64,000 bases of DNA from Murimonas intestini. Lineage in GTDB: Bacteria; Bacillota; Clostridia; Lachnospirales; Lachnospiraceae. The notes beneath the pieces were generated by a model. The model saw only the letters and a program-made list of their open reading frames with translations. It was not told the DNA's origin and made no database searches. This document shows positions 1 to 8,420 of this stretch, piece after piece. The position numbers were made by a program, and so were the translations under genes. How positions within the stretch are numbered: the first letter of the stretch is position 1; every line of letters starts with the position of its first letter. Location of the stretch: NCBI GenBank assembly GCA_003148945.1, contig QGGY01000001.1:248001-312000 (forward strand), read 5' to 3'.

Positions 1-347
1 CGGTAATCTTGATAACCCATGATATGGGGGTGGTAGCTGAAACAGCAGACCGCGTGCTTGTTATGTATGGGGGACAGGGAGTGGAGCTGGCGGACTGCCA
101 TACACTGTTTACAAATCCGCTGCATCCTTATACACAGGGGCTGCTGGCTTCTATTCCCAAGATTGATGATGATACAAGATTGTCAACGATTGAAGGTATG
201 GTGCCAAGTTTAAAGGATATGCCAAAGGGATGCCATTTTTGCGACAGATGCCAGTATTGTACGGACCGCTGCCGCAAAGAAAATCCGCCAATGTATCGGG
301 CAGGGGAAAGAGAAGTTCGCTGTTTCCGCTATGAAGAAGGAAATTGA
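1..347 (+). CDS. Dipeptide/oligopeptide ABC transporter ATP-binding protein (DppD/OppD type), 3' part
   Basis: The gene enters from the left edge; the frame is open from base 3 to the stop at 345-347, so only the C-terminal ~114 residues are seen. The start reads [13 protein letters not shown], the H-loop region of an ABC ATPase just after Walker B. The tail carries the oligopeptide-transporter C-terminal domain with its cysteine cluster ([14 protein letters not shown]). It would energise uptake of peptides through a membrane permease pair that must lie upstream, outside the window. The stop is 14 bases before the start of the second ATPase, as in dpp/opp operons. Confidence 0.93.
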   Translation, partial: VILITHDMGVVAETADRVLVMYGGQGVELADCHTLFTNPLHPYTQGLLASIPKIDDDTRLSTIEGMVPSLKDMPKGCHFCDRCQYCTDRCRKENPPMYRAGEREVRCFRYEEGN

Positions 348-361
348 CAGAGGGCACTAAC

Positions 362-1339
362 ATGAAAAAATTATTAGAGGTGAAGAATCTGACAAAGACC
401 TTTCCTGTAAATGGAGGTTTTTTGAAGAAAAGTAAAAAGCTTACAGCAGTGGATGGAATTTCTTTTGATGTTATGGAAGGAGAGACTCTTTGCCTGGTTG
501 GGGAAAGCGGATGCGGGAAATCAACACTGGGGAGATGTATTCTGCAGATAATAAAGCCAACCTCAGGTGAAGTGATATTTGACGGGGTCGATCTGTGCAA
601 GTTAGACGAAAAGAAAATGCGGCCATACAGACAATACCTTCAGATGATTTTTCAGGATCCATACGCATCGCTGAATCCCAGGATGACTATCAGGGAGCTG
701 ATAGGCGCGCCTGTACATGCTTTTAAACTTGCGGCAACAAGTGATGAGCTGGATGAAAAGATCAGGGAAGTCTGTAAGGTTGTCGGGATCTCTGAAGACT
801 GGCTGAATAAATACCCGCATGAATTTTCAGGGGGGCAGAGACAGAGGATCGTGATTGCCAGAGCACTCATTATGAATCCAAGGTTTATTGTATGTGATGA
901 ACCTGTATCAGCCCTGGATGTTTCGATCAGAAGCCAGGTGCTGAATCTGATGAAGGATCTGCAGGAACAGTTTAAATTCTCTTACTTATTTGTATCACAT
1001 GATTTAAGTGTTGTTAATTATATTGGAGACAGGATCGCAGTTATGTATTTGGGCGAGTTTGTTGAATTAGCTACGAAAAGAGAATTATTTAACAACCCGT
1101 CGCATCCATATACACAGGCCCTGCTTTCTGCAATCCCGGTTGCAGACGTTAACTACAAGAGAGAGCGGACATACCTGGAGGGAGAAGTTCCTTCCCCTGT
1201 AAATCCGCCTTCAGGATGCAGATTTAGAACAAGATGCAGGTATGCATCGGATGTTTGTAAAAGTAAAAGACCAGAGTTGAAATTAGTTGGGGAGGATCAT
1301 TTTGCAGCATGTCATATGTGCGGCAAAATAACAAAATGA
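362..1339 (+). CDS. Dipeptide/oligopeptide ABC transporter ATP-binding protein (DppF/OppF type)
   Basis: Second ATPase of a peptide importer. From ATG 362 the protein is 325 aa: Walker A GESGCGKST near residues 47-55, ABC signature FSGGQRQR near 154-161, Walker B FIVCDEP near 175, H-loop VSHD, then the oligopeptide-transporter C-terminal domain with CRFRTRCRYASDVC. An in-frame TTG at 344 would overlap the previous gene, but ATG 362 with an upstream GAGGG is the better start. It pairs with the first ATPase to form the heterodimeric motor of the transporter. The gene ends inside the start region of the binding-protein gene, so the three are co-transcribed. Confidence 0.95.
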   Translation: MKKLLEVKNLTKTFPVNGGFLKKSKKLTAVDGISFDVMEGETLCLVGESGCGKSTLGRCILQIIKPTSGEVIFDGVDLCKLDEKKMRPYRQYLQMIFQDPYASLNPRMTIRELIGAPVHAFKLAATSDELDEKIREVCKVVGISEDWLNKYPHEFSGGQRQRIVIARALIMNPRFIVCDEPVSALDVSIRSQVLNLMKDLQEQFKFSYLFVSHDLSVVNYIGDRIAVMYLGEFVELATKRELFNNPSHPYTQALLSAIPVADVNYKRERTYLEGEVPSPVNPPSGCRFRTRCRYASDVCKSKRPELKLVGEDHFAACHMCGKITK

Positions 1340-1353
1340 AAGGAAAAATGATT

Positions 1354-2970
1354 ATGAAGAAGAAAACAGCATTTTTATTTTCAGCAATTCTTATGGTGAG
1401 TTTATTTCTGGGTACAGTATTTACTTCAGGCGCTGCAGACAGCCAGACAGTTACTATGGCGTTTACAGGTTCGTGGAATACGCTTTGTCCTTTAGCGGCT
1501 ACAGCGGATTATGATGACTGCGCTGCCAATCCCATGTTTGACAGGCTTTTAGAGCTGGACGGCAAGGGCGGCTACAGCTACAGACTGTGTGAGAGCTTTG
1601 ATATTTCAGATGATTTTAAGGTTCTTACCCTGAATCTGCGCAAGGACGTTAAATGGCATGACGGAGAACCGTTCAATGCTGACGATGTAGTGTTTACATA
1701 TCAGCTCTATTCAAGCGCTGATCTTGTCACATCCAGAAGGCTTTTCTTACAGGGCGTGGAGGGCTGTGATGAAAGCGGGATTGAGCTTTCACCAAACAGC
1801 GTACATGTGGAGAAGGTTGATGATTATACAGTAGATGTATATTATTCAGAGCCTAAATCAGAAATTGCTATGTTTGCATGGAATATGTATTTTACAGTTC
1901 TTCCGAAACACTGTCTGGAAGGAAAAGACCCTGCTACAATCCTCCAGGATGATTTCTGGACAAAGCCGGTCGGCACAGGGCCATATATTTTTGAAAGCAC
2001 AGTTCCGGGCGAAAGTGTGACTTATAAAGCAAATCCTGATTATTATCTGGGCGCGCCTTCAATTGAGACTCTCTGCATTAAAGTAATACAGCCGGCAAGC
2101 TTGACAACTGCAATGATGGCAGGTGAAGTTGATCTGATCAATGGCACTCTTGCAGCAATCCCGGACGCTGATATGGAATTTGCACAGACTCTTGAAGGAT
2201 ATAATGCAGAATCCATGGAAGGAACATCAGCCAATTTCTTTGTACTGAACAATAAGGTATTTGATTCAGCCAAGATCAGGAAAGCTTTTGCGATGCTTCT
2301 TGATAAAGATGCCATGATAGAATCAGGCTGTTATGGGAATGGAGCAAAGGTATACACAACATATGCACCGAAAAATGTTTGGAGCGACCAGGAGATCATA
2401 GAGGAATATGGTTATGAGTTTGATCCTGAGACAGCAGTTGAAATGCTCAAAGAAGAAGGATTCGACTTTGACCGCACTTATACAGTATGTATCAATGATA
2501 TGGCAGTGCGCCAGGCTATTTGTACTGTAATGCAGGATACATGGGCCAAGTATGGCCTTAAACTGGAAATTGTAACGCTTGATACACAGACATGTATCTC
2601 CTCAATGAGAGATGAAGCTTATGACATGTGGATCAACGGAGGCGCAGGCGCCAATTTTACAAGTTTGGAGACTGGCTTTATTATTTGGGTAACGATCGAT
2701 GACAGTGGTGAGTATGGCCCATATAACCTGGCTAAAGTGGATGATCCTACATTTATGAAGGTTGAGAAAGAACTGGCTTCTGCAACAAGTGAGGATGAAA
2801 TCAAGAGACTTACACAGGAGATTCAGAAACTTGAGCTTACAGAGTACAACTATGTATACATTATCGGGCCCTATATTAATACTGCAATAAGCGACAGGCT
2901 TGTGGGCGTGGATAAAGATATGATGCTCACACGCGGATTCAATTACAGCGAGTGGAAAATAGAAGAATAG
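1354..2970 (+). CDS. ABC transporter substrate-binding protein, family 5 (peptide/nickel type)
   Basis: Extracellular solute-binding protein of the peptide importer. The chosen ATG at 1354 follows an AGGAAA site; earlier in-frame ATGs (1309, 1336, 1348) lie too close to or upstream of it. The N-terminus is a signal peptide (KKK, then a hydrophobic core, GTVFTSGAADS) with no lipobox cysteine, so cleavage by signal peptidase I is likely. The motif DVKWHDGEPFNADDVVFTYQ is the SBP_bac_5 signature. The order ATPase-ATPase-SBP and the catabolic genes that follow suggest it captures the substrate those enzymes degrade. The ligand cannot be read from sequence. Confidence 0.93.
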   Translation: MKKKTAFLFSAILMVSLFLGTVFTSGAADSQTVTMAFTGSWNTLCPLAATADYDDCAANPMFDRLLELDGKGGYSYRLCESFDISDDFKVLTLNLRKDVKWHDGEPFNADDVVFTYQLYSSADLVTSRRLFLQGVEGCDESGIELSPNSVHVEKVDDYTVDVYYSEPKSEIAMFAWNMYFTVLPKHCLEGKDPATILQDDFWTKPVGTGPYIFESTVPGESVTYKANPDYYLGAPSIETLCIKVIQPASLTTAMMAGEVDLINGTLAAIPDADMEFAQTLEGYNAESMEGTSANFFVLNNKVFDSAKIRKAFAMLLDKDAMIESGCYGNGAKVYTTYAPKNVWSDQEIIEEYGYEFDPETAVEMLKEEGFDFDRTYTVCINDMAVRQAICTVMQDTWAKYGLKLEIVTLDTQTCISSMRDEAYDMWINGGAGANFTSLETGFIIWVTIDDSGEYGPYNLAKVDDPTFMKVEKELASATSEDEIKRLTQEIQKLELTEYNYVYIIGPYINTAISDRLVGVDKDMMLTRGFNYSEWKIEE

Positions 2971-2979
2971 TGGAAAACA

Positions 2980-3017
2980 GACCCGCTGCAGATTAAGCTG
3001 GCGGGTCTGCTTTAAAA
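2980..3017 (+). terminator. Weak hairpin between binding protein and peptidase genes
   Basis: The bases CAGACCCGC and GCGGGTCTG can pair around a short loop (TGCAGATTAAGCTG) with TTT after it. The short T tract suggests partial termination or mRNA stabilisation that raises binding-protein levels relative to the enzymes downstream. Confidence 0.5.
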
Positions 3018-3027
3018 GAGGGGTAAT

Positions 3028-4449
3028 ATGGATAGAGAGATACAAAAATGGTTTTTGGAAAATCATGAAGGTGTAGAAGCTCTTTCGAAAAGAATATTTG
3101 ATCATCCGGAAGTTTCCGGAGAAGAAGAATATGCCTGCTCTCAGGTCGCATCGTATTTGCGTGAGCATGAGTTTGAGGTAGAGACATATCCGGTTGCGCC
3201 TTCAAAGGTAAATAATGGTCTGACTGCAAAATGGGGAGACGGGTATCCTGTTATCGCTGTTCTTGGTGAATATGATGCTTTGCCGGGGCTGGGACAGGAA
3301 GGAACTGCAAGCCGTTCTCCCATTGAAGGACCAGGTCACGGATGCGGTCACAATCTGATGGGAGCCGGGTGTGCTGCAGGGGCAATAGCGGCAAAGCAGG
3401 TTATGAAAGAACAGAAGCTTTCCGGAACTGTGAAATACTATGGCTGTCCCGCGGAAGAAGGACTTGCAGGGAAAGTCCAGATGATGAAGATGGGCTGTTT
3501 TGATGACGTGGACATCTGCATTGCTTGGCATACAGGAGGACCGTTCAGAGTCTGTGAACATATATGCCAGTCCATGATTAGCGTGGAGTTTAGTTTTTAC
3601 GGAATTACATCACATGCGGCATGTGCCCCTCAGGAAGGAAGAAGCGCCCTGGATGCGGCGCAGCTTATGAATATGGGGGTTGAGTTTTTGCGCGAGCATG
3701 TTGATGACGCTGTCAGGATCCACTATGTATTTGGAGCAGCGGGTGAGCGCCCGAATGTGGTCCCTGATTATGCAGTAGTGAAATATTACATAAGATCAGA
3801 TAAGAAAGAGTCAGTGGATCAGGTGTTTGGCAGGGTATGTGATATTGCGAAAGGCGCGGCGCTCATGTCAGGAACAAAAGTATCCTATAAAATCATATCC
3901 GGCGGATACGAGCCAGTATTGAATTTTACCCTGAATGATGTTTTGTATGAAGCTATGAAAAAGGTCCCGAACATCGTGTATGATGAGAATGACTATCAGT
4001 TTGCAAAAGAGCTGTATAAGAACTATAACGGTAAGGAAGCTCCGGATACATTAGATATGGCGGGCCGGGAAGCTATCATGGGAAAATGCTGCCTGCTGCC
4101 CACGCATCTGTGTGTGCCCCTGGGGACTGGCTGGGCGGAGTCAGGATCTACAGACGTAAATGATGTAAGCCAGGTGATTCCCACGGTGCAGCTGTTTGGA
4201 GGAGGCGTCATGGGGGTTGGAGGCCACAGCTGGGGCGTAACAGCTTCATCAGGTTCTGCGGCAGGAAGAAAAGCTGCTGTTCAGGCTGGCAAATATATCG
4301 CGCAGTTTTGTGCAGATGTTCTGAAAAACAAGGAAGTAGTTGAAAAGAGTAAAAATGAACTTCGGGAGGTTCAGAAGGGAAAACCGCCATATTCTCCCAT
4401 ACTTGCATCAGACGGGGAAATACAGCTGAAAATAGGTGAAGATCAATGA
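3028..4449 (+). CDS. M20 family metallo-amidohydrolase (AbgB-like)
   Basis: A 473-residue zinc amidohydrolase of the M20/AbgB group, cytoplasmic (no signal peptide). Landmarks are EYDALPGL at residues 81-88, GHGCGHN at 103-109 (metal ligands) and PAEEG near 141-145 (catalytic glutamate), with the dimerisation-domain region in the middle. The family cleaves N-acyl or peptide bonds of small substrates such as p-aminobenzoyl-glutamate or N-acyl amino acids. RBS GAGGGG lies 6 bases before ATG. It follows the importer genes and its stop overlaps the next gene by 4 bases (ATGA), so it is translationally coupled. It probably makes the first cut in the imported compound. Confidence 0.9.
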   Translation: MDREIQKWFLENHEGVEALSKRIFDHPEVSGEEEYACSQVASYLREHEFEVETYPVAPSKVNNGLTAKWGDGYPVIAVLGEYDALPGLGQEGTASRSPIEGPGHGCGHNLMGAGCAAGAIAAKQVMKEQKLSGTVKYYGCPAEEGLAGKVQMMKMGCFDDVDICIAWHTGGPFRVCEHICQSMISVEFSFYGITSHAACAPQEGRSALDAAQLMNMGVEFLREHVDDAVRIHYVFGAAGERPNVVPDYAVVKYYIRSDKKESVDQVFGRVCDIAKGAALMSGTKVSYKIISGGYEPVLNFTLNDVLYEAMKKVPNIVYDENDYQFAKELYKNYNGKEAPDTLDMAGREAIMGKCCLLPTHLCVPLGTGWAESGSTDVNDVSQVIPTVQLFGGGVMGVGGHSWGVTASSGSAAGRKAAVQAGKYIAQFCADVLKNKEVVEKSKNELREVQKGKPPYSPILASDGEIQLKIGEDQ

Positions 4450-5474
4450 ATGTAGCTATTATAGGATGCGGGGCGATTGCCAGAAAACGTCATGCACCGG
4501 CACTTTCAAAATATGAGGGTGCATGTTTTTACGGGGTTTGTGACCCGGTTAGAGAGAATGCGGATGAACTGGCGGAAACTTATCATGTAAAAGCGTTTTA
4601 TGATTTGGGAACACTGCTGTCCTGCAAAGAGGTAGATGCTGTTATTATATGTACGCCTGAGAGGTTTCACATGGCTAATGTCATAGAAGCGCTGAGAGCA
4701 GGTAAGCACGTTCTCTGTGAAAAACCTCTTGCGTTAAATGCCGGACAGGCTGAGGAGATTGTAAAAGAGTGGAAGAAAACAGACAGAATGCTAATGGTGG
4801 CATTTAGCCAGAGAACATATAAAGTGCATACAATGGCTAAGCAGCTGATCAGGGAAGGGAAAATTGGAAAGCCGGTTTTCTTCAGGACAAATCTTACACA
4901 AAAAGGAGTGGAGTATACAACGCTTGCCGGCAATCAGCCGGATTTTTATGATAAATATTTAAAAAATATTGGCGGAGCCTTGCTGTCGGTGGGCTGTCAC
5001 AGAATTGACCTTGTTGATTATCTCTTTGACGCTCATATTGAGGAGGTACAGGCTTTTACTCCTACCATTGACAAAAGCTATGCAGACGGGAAAAAAATAG
5101 ATGCGGAGGATCATGCATTAATAAATGCGAAACTGTCAAATGGATTAGCCGGTCTTATATGGATCAGCTGGTGCAATTATGGGGAAGCGGAAAACGAAAC
5201 AATAGTTTATGGGACGAATGGAACACTGAAGACCTTTGAGGGAAAAGGGATCAGGATCTGTTATAAAGATGGTTCCACGGAAGAATATGATACTCTGGCA
5301 GATCATGATGAGTATCAGAATATTACAATAAATTTTCTTGATGCGCTGACGAAAAATGAAGCAGTGATTGCAGACGGGCTGGACGGATGCCGCTGCATGC
5401 AGGTGATTGATGCTGTTAAGAAGTCAAACGCTTCTGGCTGCTGGGTTTTGGTCGATAGTAAAGCAGAGAATTAG
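4446..5474 (+). CDS. Gfo/Idh/MocA family oxidoreductase
   Basis: A 342-residue NAD(P)-dependent dehydrogenase. The N-terminal Rossmann fold begins MNVAIIGCGAIARKRH, and the family motif CEKPLA is at residues 91-96 with the conserved lysine at 93. The C-terminal half is the usual alpha/beta substrate domain. Members oxidise or reduce hydroxyl groups of sugars, inositols or related small molecules. It overlaps the M20 gene by ATGA, so both are made together, which implies that one part of the hydrolysed substrate is a polyol, sugar or similar carbonyl/hydroxyl compound. The specific substrate is unknown. Confidence 0.92.
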   Translation: MNVAIIGCGAIARKRHAPALSKYEGACFYGVCDPVRENADELAETYHVKAFYDLGTLLSCKEVDAVIICTPERFHMANVIEALRAGKHVLCEKPLALNAGQAEEIVKEWKKTDRMLMVAFSQRTYKVHTMAKQLIREGKIGKPVFFRTNLTQKGVEYTTLAGNQPDFYDKYLKNIGGALLSVGCHRIDLVDYLFDAHIEEVQAFTPTIDKSYADGKKIDAEDHALINAKLSNGLAGLIWISWCNYGEAENETIVYGTNGTLKTFEGKGIRICYKDGSTEEYDTLADHDEYQNITINFLDALTKNEAVIADGLDGCRCMQVIDAVKKSNASGCWVLVDSKAEN

Positions 5475-5498
5475 TAAGGCACACTGGATGGAGACATT

Positions 5499-6764
5499 AT
5501 GAGTAATAAAATGTATGAGAATTTTACAGAAGTTTTAAGGCATGAACTTGTACCGGCATTGGGATGTACGGAACCAATTGCGATTGCTTTTACTGCTGCC
5601 AAGGCAAGAGAAGTCCTTGGGCATATGCCGGAAAAAATGAAAGTTTCCTGCAGCGGTAATATTGTTAAAAATGTAAAGAGCGTTACCGTACCGTCTACAG
5701 ACGGATTAAAGGGAATTGCATCGAGTGCGATCGCAGGTGCGGTTAATGGGGATTCCTCCCTGGAATATGAGGTTTTGAAGCCGATCACCAGGGAAAATGT
5801 GGAGACGGTCAGGCATTTTCTGGAAGAGGGAATGTGTGAGGTGGGGCTTCTTGACACGGAGGCTGTTCTGGATATTGAGGTGCGGATGTCCGCCGGAAAT
5901 GACAGCGTAGTAGTTGAGGTCAAGGATGAGCATACACATATAGACCACATTGAAAAAAATGGAGAGATCATTTACCAGGCAAAATCTGAAGCAGCCGCTG
6001 AAAATGCAGTAATGCTTGACCCGGATACAACCCTGCCGGATATTCTTTGGTATGCGGATCATGTAGATCTGAACGATGTAAAAGATATAATTGAGGAACA
6101 GATAAATAAAAATCTGGTGATCGCAGAAGAGGGCCTTCGGAGACCTTATGGCGCAAATGTTGGCAAAAATATTATGAAGACCTGCAGGGACTGCACTGAT
6201 AAAGCTGTCGCATATGCCGCTGCGGGCTCAGATGCAAGAATGGACGGATGCAAACTTCCCGTTGTGATCAATTCCGGGAGCGGGAACCAGGGGCTTACGG
6301 TGAGCATGCCGGTATATATATTTGCAGAAGAATATAATGTCAGCCATGAGAAAATGCTCAGGGCTGTGGTGTTCAGCAATATGACGGCTATTTACCAGAA
6401 AAGCAAACTGGGCAAGCTTTCAGCATACTGCGGTGCGGTGAGCGCAGCCTGTGCAAGCGGGGCGGCTATTACATATATGCTGGGCGGAACTTATGAACAG
6501 ATTGAAAATACGCTGACAAATGCGATCGCCACGCTTTCAGGAATTGTGTGTGACGGAGCAAAAGCTTCCTGCGCTGCTAAAATTGCTACAGCTGTTGACA
6601 GCGCCATACTGGCCCATAAGATGGCAATGAGCGGGGATGTGCTGAAATCAGGAGAAGGATTGATCGCGGATACTTTGCAGGAAACGATCGAGGCATATAC
6701 GACCATGGGAAGAGACGGCATGCGGGAAACTGACAGAATGATCCTAAAAATGATGACAAGTTAG
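5499..6764 (+). CDS. L-cysteine desulfidase-type enzyme (UPF0597/CyuA family)
   Basis: A 421-residue protein of the UPF0597 family, whose characterised members are iron-sulfur L-cysteine desulfidases (cysteine to pyruvate, ammonia and sulfide). The N-terminal ALGCTEP motif places a cysteine at residue 23. Cysteines at 311, 351 and 358 are spaced 40 and 7 apart, the same spacing as the reported [4Fe-4S] ligands of the Methanocaldococcus enzyme (282, 322, 329, from memory). The GIVCDGAKASC motif holds the last two. The gene begins 24 bases after the dehydrogenase. Its presence here suggests that cysteine, serine or a related beta-substituted amino acid is released by the M20 enzyme. Confidence 0.88.
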   Translation: MSNKMYENFTEVLRHELVPALGCTEPIAIAFTAAKAREVLGHMPEKMKVSCSGNIVKNVKSVTVPSTDGLKGIASSAIAGAVNGDSSLEYEVLKPITRENVETVRHFLEEGMCEVGLLDTEAVLDIEVRMSAGNDSVVVEVKDEHTHIDHIEKNGEIIYQAKSEAAAENAVMLDPDTTLPDILWYADHVDLNDVKDIIEEQINKNLVIAEEGLRRPYGANVGKNIMKTCRDCTDKAVAYAAAGSDARMDGCKLPVVINSGSGNQGLTVSMPVYIFAEEYNVSHEKMLRAVVFSNMTAIYQKSKLGKLSAYCGAVSAACASGAAITYMLGGTYEQIENTLTNAIATLSGIVCDGAKASCAAKIATAVDSAILAHKMAMSGDVLKSGEGLIADTLQETIEAYTTMGRDGMRETDRMILKMMTS

Positions 6765-6805
6765 AGAAATTATAATAAAATGAAGAATGGAAGGGGGGAC
6801 TGAAA

Positions 6806-7639
6806 ATGAGGATTGGCTTATCATCCGCGCTGGAACATGAAACACCGGAGGAGTGGGCTTTGAGAATGCAGGAGCTGGGGTGCAGATCCGTGGTATTTCC
6901 CGTAGACTATACTGCACCTGAAAATGTGATAGCCGATTATGCTGATGCTGCCCATAGCCATGATCTGATGATCGCGGAGGTGGGAATATGGAGAAATGTA
7001 TTTGCAATTGATCCAAAAGAACAAAGAGAAGCACGTCAAAGAGCAGCGGGCCAGTTAAAGCTGGCGGATGAGATAGGTGCAAAATGCTGTGTAAATGTAG
7101 CCGGAACATACGGGGGGCCTTTGTGGGACGGCGGGTATAAAACAAATTACTCAAAAGAGTGCTGGGATATGATCAGGGATTATACCCGTGGCCTGCTGGA
7201 TGAAGTAAAGCCGGCAAGGACGAAGTACAGTCTTGAAGCAATGCCGTGGATGTATCCGTCAAGTCCGGACGAATATCTGAAAATGCTGGAAGAGGTTGAC
7301 AGACCTGCTTTTGGAGTACATATGGATGTGGTCAATATGATCAATTGTCCCGGGAGATATTTCTTTTCTGATGATTTTCTCCAGGAGTGTTTTGATAAAC
7401 TGGGGAAATTTATCTGCAGCTGTCATCTGAAAGACATCAGATTAAAAACAGAATATACTTTCCAGCTGGAAGAGACTTATTGCGGGAACGGCAGCCTGAA
7501 TATAGAAAAATATATTTCACTTATTGACCAATATGATAAGGATATGCCGGTCATAATTGAACATCTGGATACGGATGAGGAATATATCTCCAGTTTAAAT
7601 TATGTGAAGGAACGATTGAAAAGAGCAGATCTTTTATAA
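6806..7639 (+). CDS. Sugar phosphate isomerase/epimerase-like TIM barrel protein
   Basis: A 277-residue AP-endonuclease-2/xylose isomerase-like TIM barrel. It starts MRIGLSSALEHETPEEWA, has the metal-site style segments YSLEAMPW, HMDVVNMINCPG, CHLKDI and ends with VIIEHLDTDEEY, giving the usual Glu/Asp/His metal set. The family includes isomerases, epimerases and dehydratases acting on sugars, inositols and hydroxy-ketoacids. GGGGG precedes the ATG. Next to the Gfo/Idh/MocA dehydrogenase it fits a sugar- or inositol-like branch of the pathway; the two families often co-occur in such operons. The exact reaction is not determined. Confidence 0.87.
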   Translation: MRIGLSSALEHETPEEWALRMQELGCRSVVFPVDYTAPENVIADYADAAHSHDLMIAEVGIWRNVFAIDPKEQREARQRAAGQLKLADEIGAKCCVNVAGTYGGPLWDGGYKTNYSKECWDMIRDYTRGLLDEVKPARTKYSLEAMPWMYPSSPDEYLKMLEEVDRPAFGVHMDVVNMINCPGRYFFSDDFLQECFDKLGKFICSCHLKDIRLKTEYTFQLEETYCGNGSLNIEKYISLIDQYDKDMPVIIEHLDTDEEYISSLNYVKERLKRADLL

Positions 7640-7679
7640 TTATTATGAAATAGCAAAAATTATATGAGGAGGAAAAGAG

Positions 7680-8153
7680 ATGGGTTTAAAACAGATTTTA
7701 GGACAGGCTAAGTTTGCACAGGTTGGTTTTGTTGTGAACGATATTGAAGAAACAAAAAAGAAGTATGCATTGTTATTCGACTGCGCTGAACCGGAGGCGG
7801 ATATCTGCGGGGATTATAAAGTGATGCAGACAAAAATGTATGGGGAACCGGCTCCGCTGGCTAATTGCAAACTGGCATTTTTTGATCTTACCCCCGGCGT
7901 TTCACTGGAATTGATCGAGCCTAATGAATATCCCTCAGTCTGGAGAGATCATCTGGATAAATATGGGGAGGGTATCCACCACATAGCGTTCCAGGTAGAG
8001 GACGGGGATGCTGTGGTCAAAAGGCTGCAGGATGAATTTGGAGCTGTAGTGGAACAGATGGGGACTTATGGAGATGGAAGCGGCCGGTACATATACCTGT
8101 CGCTGCAGAAGGAACTCAAGTGCAGGATTGAATTATTAGAGAGCTACAAGTGA
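7680..8153 (+). CDS. VOC family protein (glyoxalase/epimerase-like)
   Basis: A 157-residue vicinal oxygen chelate protein with two beta-alpha-beta-beta-beta halves. Half one starts FAQVGFVVNDIEETKKKYA, half two contains GEGIHHIAFQVED, and the protein ends with a glutamate-containing strand (CRIELLE). This resembles methylmalonyl-CoA epimerases, glyoxalases and related lyases, all of which use a divalent metal bound by His/Glu. The RBS is AGGAGG 7 bases before ATG. It is the last gene of the operon and precedes a strong terminator. It may act on a ketoacid or carbonyl product of the dehydrogenase or TIM barrel enzyme; this is inferred from context. Confidence 0.87.
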   Translation: MGLKQILGQAKFAQVGFVVNDIEETKKKYALLFDCAEPEADICGDYKVMQTKMYGEPAPLANCKLAFFDLTPGVSLELIEPNEYPSVWRDHLDKYGEGIHHIAFQVEDGDAVVKRLQDEFGAVVEQMGTYGDGSGRYIYLSLQKELKCRIELLESYK

Positions 8154-8161
8154 TTAAGGAA

Positions 8162-8197
8162 GGGGCCGGCGCACAAAGTGCACAGGCCCCCGTTTTT
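8162..8197. terminator. Rho-independent terminator at end of the catabolic operon
   Basis: GGGGCC...GCAC AAA GTGC...GGCCCC forms a strong stem followed by GTTTTTTATT on the plus strand. It closes the 1-8153 operon and sits exactly at the 3' end of the convergent small ORF. Confidence 0.85.
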
Positions 8198-8358
8198 TAT
8201 TCCCCTCCTGGTCCGTCTTTTCGCGGCCTTGTGGATTCGGGCAGCGGTTCAACGGTTACAGGGAATTCTTCTGGTATATTATTAGTAGCATTATCTGACT
8301 GCGGCATATCGATCTCGGGGATATTGCCGTCATCGTAAGTAGATTTCATTTTTTCCAT
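8197..8358 (-). CDS. Small acidic protein, unknown
   Basis: Unrecognised 53-residue protein beginning MEKMKSTYDDGNIPEID and ending RKDGPGGE. It is acidic and proline-rich with no membrane segment or cysteine. I support it because a perfect AAGGAG (8365-8370) lies 6 bases before the ATG at 8358 on the minus strand, and it follows the PF09818-type ATPase gene by about 60 bases in the same direction. A longer overlapping minus-strand frame here has no comparable start signal. Confidence 0.55.
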   Translation of the reverse strand: MEKMKSTYDDGNIPEIDMPQSDNATNNIPEEFPVTVEPLPESTRPRKDGPGGE

Positions 8359-8420
8359 GAGCATCTCCTTGTATATCTTCATTTGTTGGTACAGTAGAAG
8401 AATACCCATAATCACATTTT

